DNA of 64,000 nt, taken from NCBI GenBank assembly GCA_013115125.1, contig JABANN010000029.1, positions 55,600 to 119,599 on the forward strand, written 5' to 3'. The position numbers and the translations under genes were made by a program. The first letter of the stretch is position 1. The number at the start of each line of letters is the position of its first letter. The stretch is from Perkinsus olseni. Lineage: Eukaryota > Perkinsozoa > Perkinsida. Positions 43,203 through 53,988 of the stretch are shown here, piece by piece. The notes under the pieces are model-generated. The model was not told the DNA's origin, did no database searches, and saw only the letters and a program-made list of their open reading frames with translations.

Positions 43203-43484
43203 GCCTCGACAAGATCAACCCGAGTTACCCTGGCCGAAACGAAAGTAAGCCTCGGGGCGGGCGCTACTTCATGGGCGAGCGCTTTTCGCTTTACGCCATC
43301 TGTGGTCGGCGCAAGATCGAAGATCATCGAAGGTGATGGGAGTCCATGGAAGCCGTGAACGCCCGAAGGCCTTCACGAGTAAGGGCGACCGCTGCCCCGA
43401 CCGGGTGTCCTTCTTTGCGCTGCTCGATGTCGTCCCACCGTGTGGGAGTGTCGTTCAGGCGGCGGAGGTCACGTCGCGGTCAGC

Positions 43485-44984
43485 ATGACCAAGCCGGTGA
43501 TGCTGGACACTCCTAGGCGCTGTGAGCTATCCAGTGAGTATTCGGTAAGGGTAGATCCTCGCTCAGGTGGGGAGGTATCGATGATGGCCAAGGAGGATTC
43601 CTTGGAGGGGTCGGCATGGACCTTTTTTGCCATATTGCAGGTATATCTGTGAAGTTCGCAGGGATCACGGTCTTGATTGTCAAGGTGCTTCATGCTGGGC
43701 GACACTTTGAGGAAGGGAAGGAAGAAACCTTCCGGGTGGGGTATTGTGGACAGCGGCAGGCTAAGTCGCTTCAGATAACGGAACTTCCTCTCACGGACTT
43801 GTCCGTATTGGTCGATGTCGATTCGATCCTTCGTGTGTCGCTGTATGCGGCGAAAGACAGAGATACTACTCAGAGACTGATAGCTACAGGTAGTGCTGGG
43901 CCGTACAGACTGAGGTTTCGGCCAACTGGCTGCTCTCAGATGATTATTTGGCCAGTCTGGAAGAGCTTCCTGTGCTGCCCTCTCGCCAAGAGAAAGCCTC
44001 AGAGCTGTTCATGAGCGGTGACTCCGAAGCACCAAGCCCTGCCATGTCCGATCGAAGCAGTAGTTTACCGGTCTCGCAGGCTTCGTGCCGAAACTCCCAG
44101 GCTGCACTCAGGCTTGCACGCTGATGCCTACTTCGCTGGAGAGTGCGTCGTTCCAATCCGAGCTGTGGGGGAGAGGTTTGGCGGCGGAATGATCATGCAG
44201 TGGATCGCGTTAGACCCCAGGGGCTTGAGGACGGATGGCTGTCTGGAGGGTGATGCTCGCAGTGACCTCCATAAGGTGATAGCGAGGGAAGGCTCGGGCG
44301 ACCATCAATTTGGTTGCGAGGTATCAGCGTTATTCCGGGACCTGCTGTCGAAGGCCCAGACTGAACTCTGGAACCCGAAGATATGCATTAGCGTCAGGGA
44401 TGCAGAATTTCCGTTTGAAGATCGATTGCCGGTGAGGGTGTGTATGGGTGATGGGTTGGAATTTTAGTGCTTGGTAGCTTCCTACTCAAGTTGCGGTAAT
44501 GAGGTCCCGTCGACCGAAGGCGAGAAATGGGGACGAACAGCACGTTCGAGAGGACACGCTCTTGTGTACCCTTCCCGGAGCGAGACTTTGCGGCATACTA
44601 GCGGTGTAGGCTGCCGCATTCGGAAGGAGATGCCGTGCTTTGCGAAGGCCTCCAATGGCTTGGTTCGGGACGATGAGTACGTGCGGGCTCTGACGAAGAA
44701 CCTAGAGGTAGATGCTGGCGGATCTCAGTGAGCGAAGATACCACTCTCAGGCTACAACGCGGATGCTGTACTCGGTAGTGGAGCAATTGGATGGCTTGAA
44801 GCAGCGTGCTGAGGCACGGAGGGACAGGCCTCGGACTCCACGCCCCCAGCATCACCGACGGCTTAGTCTGCCGCGAAGACACACTGTACAAGGACTCCTC
44901 CGGGGGATGGACCGAGCGGTCTGTGTTAGGCCTCGCGGTCCCTCTCTAACAGCCCTCGCAGGGCTGATATACTCGCATCGCTAA
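43485..44984 (+). CDS. Two-C2-domain-like protein with C-terminal coil
   Basis: ATG 43485: MTKPVMLDTPRRCELSS, a GTGAGT donor near 43531, joined to ISVKFAGITVLIVKVLHAGR. C2A-like: VKVLHAGRHFEEGKEETFRV, LQITELPLTDLSVLVDVD, LRVSLYAAKDRD. A Ser-rich linker (SGDSEAPSPAMSDRSSSLPV) follows. C2B-like: DAYFAGECVVPIRAVGERFG, MIMQWIALDPRG, WNPKICISVRDAEFPFEDRL, PVRVCMGDG. The calcium-coordinating Asp set is incomplete, so membrane or protein binding may be calcium-independent. A coil (RMLYSVVEQLDGLKQRAEAR) is near the end. The 3' boundary is uncertain. The assignment rests on strand pattern rather than a long identity. Confidence 0.5.
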
Positions 44985-45573
44985 GAGAGTTTAACGCGTT
45001 GAGCGTGGATCGTGTCAACGATGTAGGGCAGAGGCCGCTTCAGGTGGCAGTTGTAGTCGTGGCCCGTTTTTTGGCTAACAGGGGAGGAGCCAGGCAGCTT
45101 GTCTGTGTGTTTCACTGTCCTTCAGCGCTTTGTAAAAAGGCAGCTCAGTGACCTCGCTCAGGCGAAGCCTCCAGGTTTAGAAGACCGAACCTTCCATTCG
45201 GTCATGTAGGATGCATTGCGGTGGGAAATCAGGCCTAGCAGTACCATCGGGAAGGCGGGTCACCATTGGGGTACATGAAGCTGAGACACAGTTGACTATG
45301 ATGCATTTTGCTAGCATGTGCCAAGTTCTTGAATAGTCTCGAGACGTCGACTTGGCTCCTGTAGAGTTATAAATTGAGGGCGGTGCCAGAATCTCAGGCC
45401 AGAACAGGGTGTGTGTAGGGGTTGCCTTCTCGAGTGCAGACTTCTCTCTGTGCGGCTGCTGGCTCTATAACGGCTTTTGGTGGAGATCTGTCAAGACCAC
45501 ACCTTTAGGAACTTCTGCACGTTGCCACTATTCTTTCACAGCTATTACTTCAACTCTCACATTGCCGCTTTGA
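44985..45573. other. Intergenic region upstream of cathepsin C
   Basis: About 590 bases with scattered short frames and no consistent gene. The promoter of cathepsin C and the 3' UTR of the C2 gene should lie here. Confidence 0.35.
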
Positions 45574-48500
45574 ATGCCCCAGGGCGGCCGATGCCTCCTC
45601 GGCCTGTTGGTCGCAGCTCTAGCGGTCAGGGCGGATTTACCTGTACACTGCGAGATGAACGACATTGCTGGACTGTGGACGTTCAGTCTTTCTGAAGTCA
45701 ACAACGCTTCACTAGGTAATAGGGAAGCCGATGATGGCTCTGTGCGGAGCGTTGGTGTTCTCAGTACCTTCCTTCAAGCGAGATCCCGGGGCTTCGTACT
45801 GCGGGATATCAGCTCCTGGATATTCCAGCAAGTTTATGAGAGCCTTTAACGATTTTGATGATCTTTCTCAATATACCTACTTTCCCGGATCGAGGGTAGG
45901 TTCTTCGAGAGGGGTGCATCCTGCTGTCTGGCCATATTCTTCCTATACTTGACCATGTGGCCCTTCTCGACCTCAGACCTTCAATATAACACTGAGCACG
46001 AGGCTAATTCTTGTGGACGACGGTGAGGCTACACAGCATAATCGACATCAGCTGGCGGCCAACACCAGTGGCTTGGTCGGGTCGTGGGATATGGTGTTTG
46101 ACGAGGGATTCGAGGTAATAGATGGACTTATCAGTTGGAGGAGGATATCGTAATTGAGGAAATTGTATGAGATACTAGTTGTACTTGATGATACTTGGCG
46201 AAGTTTTCACGGGACTTTTGTTTCGGATAGTTAACTTTGTGGATAGGGCCTGTTGCTAAGGGACTCGCTCGTTGGTCAGGCAGAGCGGCTCTGGTTCGAT
46301 CTATTCTGCGCAGGTTCGAATCGGGGCAGCGTCACTATTCGCAGTTTCGCGGTATAGATGTACCGAAGAGCAGTCCGCCGAGGAATGCTTCAATAATGAG
46401 GACGCTCATGAAGAAAGTGACGGTCATGTAAAGGGGTGGGAAAGTGAGCTAAACCTTCGAGGGCAGCCCGTTGGTAATAATTTCGCGGCGCGCGGTAGGT
46501 TTGTGCGGCGAGACCTTCATCGGATGGTACCACGTTGCTTCAGCGGATCCGCAAACGTAACTACCCCCATGGTTATCGGCAAGGATCCGGTTGATTCGTC
46601 TAGGTTCGACTACGGTTGTTGGTATGGTCGTAAGATGGCCCCCCAGTCAGGGTCTGTGCCGCTCCCACCGCCCTCAGCGGTCAGCAGATCTCCTCGCTGG
46701 GGAGGTAGATACGGCAGCAACTCTGGAGATGCCATCTTCCAGAGCATACTCATAGGCCAAGCAGCAAGACTGAAACAAGTAGGACGGACTGGCCCTCGGG
46801 GTTCGACATCAACCCCTTTTTAGGATCGCCTCCGGCTTCGCGGAATACAGCACGCACTGGATCACAGGGAGCCTAGTGACCGGAGCCCTCTGGCATCAGA
46901 CCTGCTCGAGCTTTTTAAGTGGCAGCAGCCAGACTCATTCAGATCCTCTTGCAACATTGATCGAGGTAATACTGCCGATGCCTGTCTAGCCGGATCCATC
47001 GTGTTGATGGGAAGGTATAAGCGAGCTACCGACGAAGACCGGCGATACATTGTATGATCCATTACCGGAGGAGTGGGATTGGAGGAAGAAGTGAGGACCA
47101 GAGCAGAGCGCGTGGTCTGGAGTCCTGCTCAGTGCTGGGCTCACCGCTTGTTAGTCATCACGCCTTCATCGTCACATCCTGTTGACTTGTTTAGCTCAGG
47201 TTGTCTGGGAGCTGGAACGTACCCTTAGTTGATCAGGGTAGCTGTGGCTCTTGCTATGCCATCGCCTCGACTTATGCGTTACAATCGAGAATCAATGTAC
47301 TAGATGCTGCTTCCCGTCAGCTCCTGCATCGTCTTCATTTAGATTATGCTCATCGGTCTCGCCTTGAACTCGAGCTCCGAGCCTATCAAACTGAGCACGG
47401 AGTCCATCCTAGCTTGCAGCTGGTGGGTTGGGTCACAGCCATCCATCGCCGCGTTTCGCCGTGGAAGCGTATCCTTGCCTGTCGTATTCTTCGACATCTC
47501 AGCTTGGTTGCAATCCCTGTTAATGAATTTCGTGGCGCGTGAAGTCGTTCTCGATGTGCCTATGAGCAGGTACAATCAGGCCTGTAATGGCGGCCTCGAA
47601 GTCCTCGCTCTGCGTCATGCACAGGAGATGGGCGTGATAGAGGAAAGCAAGCTACCGTAGCTTCCTCTCATGAGCTGACCTCTTGTGTTCCATAAGCCCG
47701 GTTCGCGCAGGTACACGTCTTCTCGAGGGAACGTCCCGCCTTGTCCGAAGGAGGCGTTCGAGGACCCAGACGAAGTTTGGTATGCTAAGGACTACGGATA
47801 TGTGGGTGGTTTCTATGGCCAGTGTAGCGAACTGCAGATAATGAGGAACTTGTAATAAGCTCGGGGCTTTAGCGTGCCTCCCCATGCCTTCACAACTGCG
47901 TAGACGTGCGCCAAGAATGGCATTGATGAACTGGTTGAATTGAGAATCAAAATAAGAAATCGCCAATGAATGGCATGGGCAATAATTGGCAGCTCTTCTT
48001 AGGTACGAGTTTGGTCCTATGACTGTATCTTTGCACGCTAAGGATTCGGAGTACACCATGTCGAGGGCTATAGAGACTGGGCAGAGTTCGATCCACGCAG
48101 CCAATGACTCAGACACTATAGGGGTCACGTAAGCGAAGGAAATGCTTATCCGTTGTGTCCTGCGTAAATGAGCTCTTTCAGGATCGAGACGGACTCGGGT
48201 GACATTGCTCCCGTATTGAAGGCCTTACGGGAGTCCCGTTGTACAGTAAAGTATGTGTCGGACTTTCGCCCTGAGATTAACCCGGATGGCGGTAAGATGC
48301 TGTGCTAATGAGTATCTCTCGTGAAGGGAGTTGGTGTCTCGTCAGCTTCGGGAGTCTTCTATGTGAGATCCAGAGCTGTCGAGTCGTGGAGTGTATTCGC
48401 CGACGACGTCAAGCAGGCGTTGGATGAGGCCAAGCTGAGTGGATCGATCCTCGATGCGTTCGCTGTCGGGGTACATGGCTGGGAGTAAGCCACTAGTATC

Positions 48501-48953
48501 CTTCCTACAATCGTACCTCTCCCCACACTCCTATGCTTCTTTACCTTGCTTGGCATGTATCTATTCCTCAGATATGTTGATCACAGTGTAGCCCTAGTCG
48601 GCTGGGGATCGGAGCTGGACTATGACACTGGTGACGAGAGGCCCTATTGGCTGATCCGCAACAGCTGGAGCTCGTCTCTCCCGGGTGGCGGGTGCGTCGT
48701 CCTTTGGCTCGTTGTATTGGGGCTGATGGCTTGATCTAGGTATGTGAAGCTGCGTCGCGGCACTGATGCTGCTGGTTTGGAGAGCGGCTCGGTTTGGGTA
48801 GAGCCAGACATGTGCCGTGGGAAGTTCCGAGCGATCTTGGACAGCCATGGTCTTACTGGGCGGATGTGTCAGAGCTCGCCCTACTACCCGATGGGTACAA
48901 CATTCCTCCAGTATTGGAGAACAACCCTGATGAATGAGACATGGGCTCAATGA
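45574..48953 (+). CDS. Cathepsin C (dipeptidyl peptidase I), C1A cysteine protease
   Basis: ATG 45574 starts a signal peptide (CLLGLLVAALAVRADLPVHC) and the exclusion domain: GLWTFSLSEVNNAS, YCGISAPGYSSKF, NTSGLVGSWDMVFDEGFEV and DYGCWYGRK. The mature enzyme starts near LPEEWDWRKK. The catalytic Cys block DQGSCGSCYAIASTYALQSR is at 47234-47293, then YNQACNGGLEVLALRHAQ, EEVWYAKDYGYVGGFYGQC-like, and EFGPMTVSLHAKDSEY. The catalytic His is in VDHSVALVGWGSE (about 48575-48612) and Asn in LIRNSWSS (about 48655-48680). The tail is YVKLRRGTDAAGLESGSV. The exclusion domain and YVGGFYG place it with cathepsin C rather than L/B. It removes N-terminal dipeptides in lysosomes or is secreted. At least eight exons; several internal joins are approximate. 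Confidence 0.87.
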
Positions 48954-49220
48954 GTTCCGGTGGAACAACAACTGGCGATGTCGCGTTCAGTCTCTCTAAC
49001 GTGCTTTGAATCTCTTTAGTACATGGACTGCGTTGATGTGCACGATCGGTTGAGCGGGCCGATGCACAATCTTTGAGCAAGTTCCTCTGGCCTCATGTGG
49101 GTTTTCCTAGAAGAGCCTTCTAGGAGAACTTCAGAGAAGACATTCTGCGCGCCTATAGCATTCTGTTAGACTGGAGGAGCTTTCCCCGAAGGACGCATGG
49201 ATAGGTTAGCTTGATATGTC

Positions 49221-50125
49221 ATGCCGAGCCTTGGAGCGCGTCAGCGTCTCTCGACTGATGGAGCCGGCACTGAACAGGAGGCCCCACGTCTGTTTGCATT
49301 CTTTAAGCCGAGAGGAATGGAGACCACTTGCTCGGCTGGTAGCGATCTTCGGAAATTCCTCAAGCGTGGACAGCTGCACCCTGTAGGTGAGCCTACGTCT
49401 GGGCAGTAGTGCTAAGTCTACGGGCAATGCAGTCTCCATTGGAATATGTCAGTCTCTTTCCTGCTATGGAGAGAGATGCTGAGCTCGCTATCACCGATGG
49501 TGCATTGGTACGATCTTGGCCCGATTCAGGTCGCTTAGATCGCGACACAACGGGTCTGCTGCTGCTAAGCGGTGATGGGGACTGTACAAATCGCATGCTG
49601 CATGCTGGTATACCCAAGACGTATGCGGCTCTCGTGAGAGGTGTACTGGGAGATAATTTAATTCAAAAAGTAGAAGCCTGAACGGGTGGATCTGACTAAT
49701 GCACTCTGAGCTCAGGTGTTGAGCGAAGGAGTAGAGCTGGCTGATGGACATGTAGACGTGGCTCGACTGGAGGTTATTGATGGCGATGATGTTCCCTTCG
49801 GAATCGTGGCGTATCCTCTATCATCAATACCTACCAATGGATGTAACAACGTCGATGGTTTCATAGCTACTACATACTTGGAGATCCTCAATCCGCAGGT
49901 TCAATGATACGTATAACGACCACTTGTGGGCGGAATAGAGTAGTTCGGCGAACACTCGCTGCCACGGGGCACCCGGTTTTGCTACTACATAGAGAGGGAA
50001 TCGGGTCGATCACGTAGTGAGTTGGGGCGGCGATTGTTGAAGCCAGTTCTCTCTCGGTCAGACTACCGCCAGGAGCTCGTCCTGGGGACCCTCCGGTATC
50101 GATAAGTGTTGAGTGCATACCCTAA
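49221..50125 (+). CDS. RsuA/RluB-family pseudouridine synthase
   Basis: ATG 49221. Exon 1: APRLFAFFKPRGMETTC, DLRKFLKRGQLHPV (the NKPxG start block). After a long intron the catalytic block GRLDRDTTGLLLLSGDGDC contains the nucleophilic Asp (about 49540). Then IPKTYAALVRG, an intron, VLSEGVELADGHVDVARLEV, and CGRNRVVRRTLAATGHPVLL followed by LHREGIGSIT (about 49925-50018), the EGRNRQVRRM-like block of the family. The last exon LSVRLPPGARPGDPPVS ends ECIP, TAA 50123-50125. It isomerises uridine in rRNA; in eukaryotes such proteins are usually organellar. No obvious presequence, and the S4 domain is absent or unrecognised. Confidence 0.82.
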
Positions 50126-50307
50126 TGTTTCATCGTTTTTTAGAGTGGTTAACACTCCTTTCGCGTTCGGAGAGGCAGATATCGTCAGGTGGTCACGCAT
50201 TCATCACGCACGGTTTTGCCCTTGACTGTGGTTGAGACCTGGGCGTGAAGGAGCGTCGAAGAGTGACCATGTATTGTCACTCTGTTGTAGTTTTTGTTAC
50301 TCGTGTT

Positions 50308-50874
50308 ATGTCTGTCGATCACACACATTTGGCCCAGCTCCGGAAAGACTTGTCTTCCAAGAGTGCCATCATCCCTGCGCTGAACGAGCTGTCGGAGATG
50401 GCGAATGACACTGCGTCCGTGGAGGATTCAGCCTTCATCGAGGTGTGCCATCGAGCTTTCACTGTTCTCAATACGAGGTTCAGTGCGACTGCATACTGGC
50501 AAGCGGGGCTGGAACTCTTCCTCAACATGCAGTTCACGTGCGGAGAGGCAGGTAGCATCACCAGAGGGCGCGCCAGATTTATCGGGGCTCAAATTCACGG
50601 TATTCATTTGTTGGTGACGGCGTGAAATCACGGTTGGATGGGTAGCATTTCAGCGAGGTCGTGAAGGCATGGGAAGGACTCGCCTTTGCTTTCAGGCGTT
50701 TCACTGCCGGAGTGCAACGAGTGGGCAACTCGTGCTCTGGAGGAATCTGATGAGGACGCTAAAGCCAGGGCCAAGGAGCGAATGCGGGCTTTAGTCAGGA
50801 GTAAACCTGGAAATCCCAGTAAGCTCGGCTCTGGGCGGGGCTTTCGACGGTGGGCCAAATTTGTCTGGAAGTAG
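50308..50874 (+). CDS. Small helical protein, unassigned, two exons
   Basis: Exon 1 50308-50551 and exon 2 50696-50874 join in phase at GEA-GVSLPE; the 144-nt intron is GTAGCA...TTTCAG. The product is about 140 residues: HTHLAQLRKDLSSKSAIIPA, SAFIEVCHRAFTVLNTRFSA, YWQAGLELFLNMQFTCGEAG, CNEWATRALEESDEDAKARA, ending RRWAKFVWK. It is all-helical in appearance with a basic C-terminus. No family recognised. Confidence 0.55.
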
Positions 50875-51261
50875 GGCCCCTCTGAACTGCATTTCTAGGC
50901 TGTAATAGTGCGCTGGGGTAAAGCATCGCGTAGTGATGAAATTGCGACGATTCAGTCGAGGGCGAGGCTGACCATGCGTGAGCCGCCATGGCTCATTTCG
51001 CACCAATTTATAATAATCGACCGTCAATGCCAGTCTGTCATTCGGAATCCTTGTTATCTCGCTGAAGAATGGCTGTAAAGTTTCGCCAATTGTCAATATT
51101 CAACGATCACCGAATTCGTCATGATCCATATCTCGGGCTCCGGGTTCACGAGGGACTCTCGTCGAGATCGCCCAAACCAAGATTCGACTCTGAGGGGACT
51201 GCGTGTTAACCGTGCATTCTCCCCATTATGACCTTCTGGTAGCCATTGGCCACGGTGGCAC

Positions 51262-51827
51262 ATGCTACCAAAGAAAGTACCTGGTGAGGAGGGAGAGCCA
51301 GCTGAGATCTTAAGTCTCGGCATTGGTCTAGAAGCGCTCAAGAAGGTTCCGCCTGACGCCAAGAACAACCTCAGGGACAAGATGGCTGAGGGAGGGGGAG
51401 GCTATTATAAGCTGAACAAACTTGGTTTTGAAGAAAACCTGACTACCGCAATGATAGCCTTTTCCATGTCGCTCCACGGTCCTTGGGGAGCTGAGAATAA
51501 AGTACAGGCTTCGGTCTGGGAGAAACTCAGCACTGTCTACCCGTCTAACATGCCTAATTACACTGCTGAAATGGGGCTACAGTCTGGTATATATTTCAAT
51601 AACGCCGACTCGAAGGCCTTGCGATCTTTGATCGTATGTATACTCTCACCAGCGAGCACGATTGGTCAATTGCCGATCTATCGGATCATTATTCGGTATT
51701 GAATTACGATGCACAAGTTGCTGACGTTATTCGTACGTTGTTGTCTGACAAGCTTGGTTTGGCTGGAGGGGTCAACCTGGTTGACCCGACCGTAACGGCT
51801 TTGACAAGGTTAACTAAGCCTGATTAA
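51262..51827 (+). CDS. Unassigned protein, two exons
   Basis: ATG 51262: PAEILSLGIGLEALKKVPPD, GGYYKLNKLGFEENLTTAMI, AFSMSLHGPWGAENKVQASV, YPSNMPNYTAEMGLQSGIYF, ADSKALRSLI. An intron starting GTATGT (51635) ends near 51717, then VADVIRTLLSDKLGLAGGVN, LVDPTVTALTRLTKPD, stop at 51827. The exon phase at this junction is not fully satisfactory. No domain recognised. 50875-51261 between this and the previous gene holds no supported feature. Confidence 0.45.
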
Positions 51828-52375
51828 GGTTGAGATAGACACCGTTAGTCACTGATGAGTCCCTGTGGTGAAGACGAAACATATGCTAACCCTTTACTTA
51901 GCTCTCAAGTCGTTACTCTTCGGTGATCAGGCAGACAAATTTTATATTTGCTGGCCGCAAGTAAGCATTAGGATGGTACTAAGGATGGTACATACCGAAA
52001 TACTGAGAAACTGAGCGACTTATTCGTGAGGAAGTTAGCCCGTGGTGAGTGGACACTGGCGATTATGTATTGGGTCGCAGCTTAATATTGCTACAGTGGT
52101 AGACAGTATATGATAACCAGCTCCTGCTGTAAGGGCATTGACAGGTTGGATCTATTGGGGAACGGCGAGTATCGAACCCATTCGATACTTCGATGCCTTT
52201 GAAGCGGATCGTTGAAGCTGTGGACCCAGCTGTTGGATTGGACACGTGCCAATCACAAAAGGTTTCACGTCTATATCGGAACTCGAGTTCGGCGACTGTA
52301 TCTCTATTGAGCCGCAACTTCACTTTTCGATGTCGCCGCTTTCCTGGTTCCAAGGCCGCCATGTGACAGGAGGCA

Positions 52376-53287
52376 GCTCAGTCTGCTTTAGATACCTCAC
52401 AGCAGCAGCTGCTCGACTTGCTCGGTATAAATCTAGAAGATTTGCGAGGCGCCGTCGCCGAAGCGGAAGATTATGGGATGGACCAAGGAGCGCCCCCGGC
52501 CAGTCGTGACGGTAGGAGTCTGGCAGAGAATATCTTATGACTGGCTTTGTCATGGAAAGCTCGAGGCTGATAGAGATTATGACATGCGGTGGCTTGATCC
52601 CAATTGAATGTCCCAAGTGGACTCACGTGACTAGGGCAGCCCTAGTTGGGCTCCAATCTGAGGGATGCAGGCTTCCTATTCCTCATGTTTTCAGCACGGA
52701 ATGAGCTGAGGATGGTCACTCTAGAGAATGAAGAGCTATGCGTGATGTGCCAGGAAGAGATGAAGAAGGGTTCTAAAGCTAAGGCGGGTGACACTTCCTC
52801 GGCGGCTAGCAGCTCGGCGGTGGGCGAGCCTGTTCGAATCAGGATGGTCCCGTTAAGATCGCAGCATTGTTGTCGCTTAATCATGTATAGCCTATACGCG
52901 TCTCTATCCGTCCGCTGGACAGTGTTCGTCTAGTCCCAGACTCGGAGGTATTCCGTATCGGCTGGATCATGCTCAGAAAATGCCCGAGTGTGGTCACCTA
53001 TTCCATGATCGATGCATAATGGAGTGGCTCGAGAGGCACAACACCTGCCCAATATGCCGGAACGACGACCTGCAGACTGAGAGAAAGTAAGCTTGCGGGG
53101 CGTCCCATTTACATTGAATATCGTCAAGGACTCACTAGGGCGAGGGGCTCTCTGCAGCTCCGTTGGCTCGCTGCTTGGAATGGTTGCGGTGAGCATAGTA
53201 CGAGTGTGCCTCAGGGCATATGATGATATCGCGGAGAAGGTTCGACACAATCGAGCTGCAGAGAAATCGAGCGGCCTCTATGCATAG
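52376..53287 (+). CDS. RING-H2 ubiquitin ligase, possible C-terminal membrane span
   Basis: Exons: [39 protein letters not shown] (52398-52500); [35 protein letters not shown] (52692-52752). A Ser/Ala linker in the finger follows, then after an intron [29 protein letters not shown] (52981-53070). The C-x2-C, C-x-H-x2-H-x2-C, C-x2-C ligands make a complete RING-H2 that would recruit an E2. It ends at TAA 53088-53090, or splices from GTAAGC to a last exon with [19 protein letters not shown], a membrane-span candidate, stopping at 53287. The first exon is not identified. 51828-52375 is otherwise empty. Confidence 0.68.
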
Positions 53288-53988
53288 ATAGAATTTCTGA
53301 TGTTCCTTACACCAACGAGCGATTCTTTTGTTGTCGTCACAAATACCTTTTCACATACTTGTTTTCAAATGTTTGGTCGTGTTGCGGAGATCTTTGGAGT
53401 ACGCTACGGTGATGGTGCATCCCGCGGGCTTTGAGGGTCTCTCGAGCTTTTTTCTGTAGTTCGGATTCAGCATGGTGCCCAGCAGCAAAGCGGGAGCCAA
53501 CAAGGGTCAACAAGGGAGCCAACAAGTCGACGTCGGGAGTCTCGTAACGAGACTCTCGTTTGTTTTCGTCGATCGGCTGTTAGGGGTTACTGTGATTCCG
53601 AGTCCGGCAAGAGCTCCAGGCCGATATAGTGTCCCTTCCAAAAGCCTTTTGGCTAGGCTATATCCCGTGTTTCCGCTCGTAGCGAGCACATTTCATGATG
53701 AGGCTCGGCGCATCCAGTTCACTGTATGCACAGGGTGAACATTACGACGACAGGTCCTTCCTGCCCCCCAGCGTCCGAGGCGTCGAACTCGTTGGCCCTT
53801 CCTTGCATTCGGACTTTCCACATGAAATAGTCATACTCGTCGCCAATCGAACGCTACGCCAGTCGATTGGGGAAGCGACTGGCAACATGGCTGTTCATTC
53901 GGAGTGTCGCGGAGTTACGATAGGTCGTTGTGCCGAGCGCAATAAGTATACGGCCTTCCCTGCCGGTTACAGCTCTTTTGTACGAACC
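53288..53988. other. Intergenic region upstream of NDC80
   Basis: About 700 bases without a supported gene. It contains an imperfect short tandem repeat (AGCCAACAAGGG units, 53496-53527) and an 8-bp perfect dyad at 53537-53555. The NDC80 promoter should be at its end. Confidence 0.4.

Noticed and set aside
46240-46335. GGTTCGAATC B-box-like motif suggesting a tRNA
   Set aside because: The flanks do not pair into a T-stem or acceptor stem, and the stretch lies inside the cathepsin C gene.
53537-53555. Perfect 8-bp inverted repeat (GAGTCTCG/CGAGACTC) as a terminator
   Set aside because: A hairpin terminator is not expected for Pol II genes, there is no T-run, and the length is compatible with chance.
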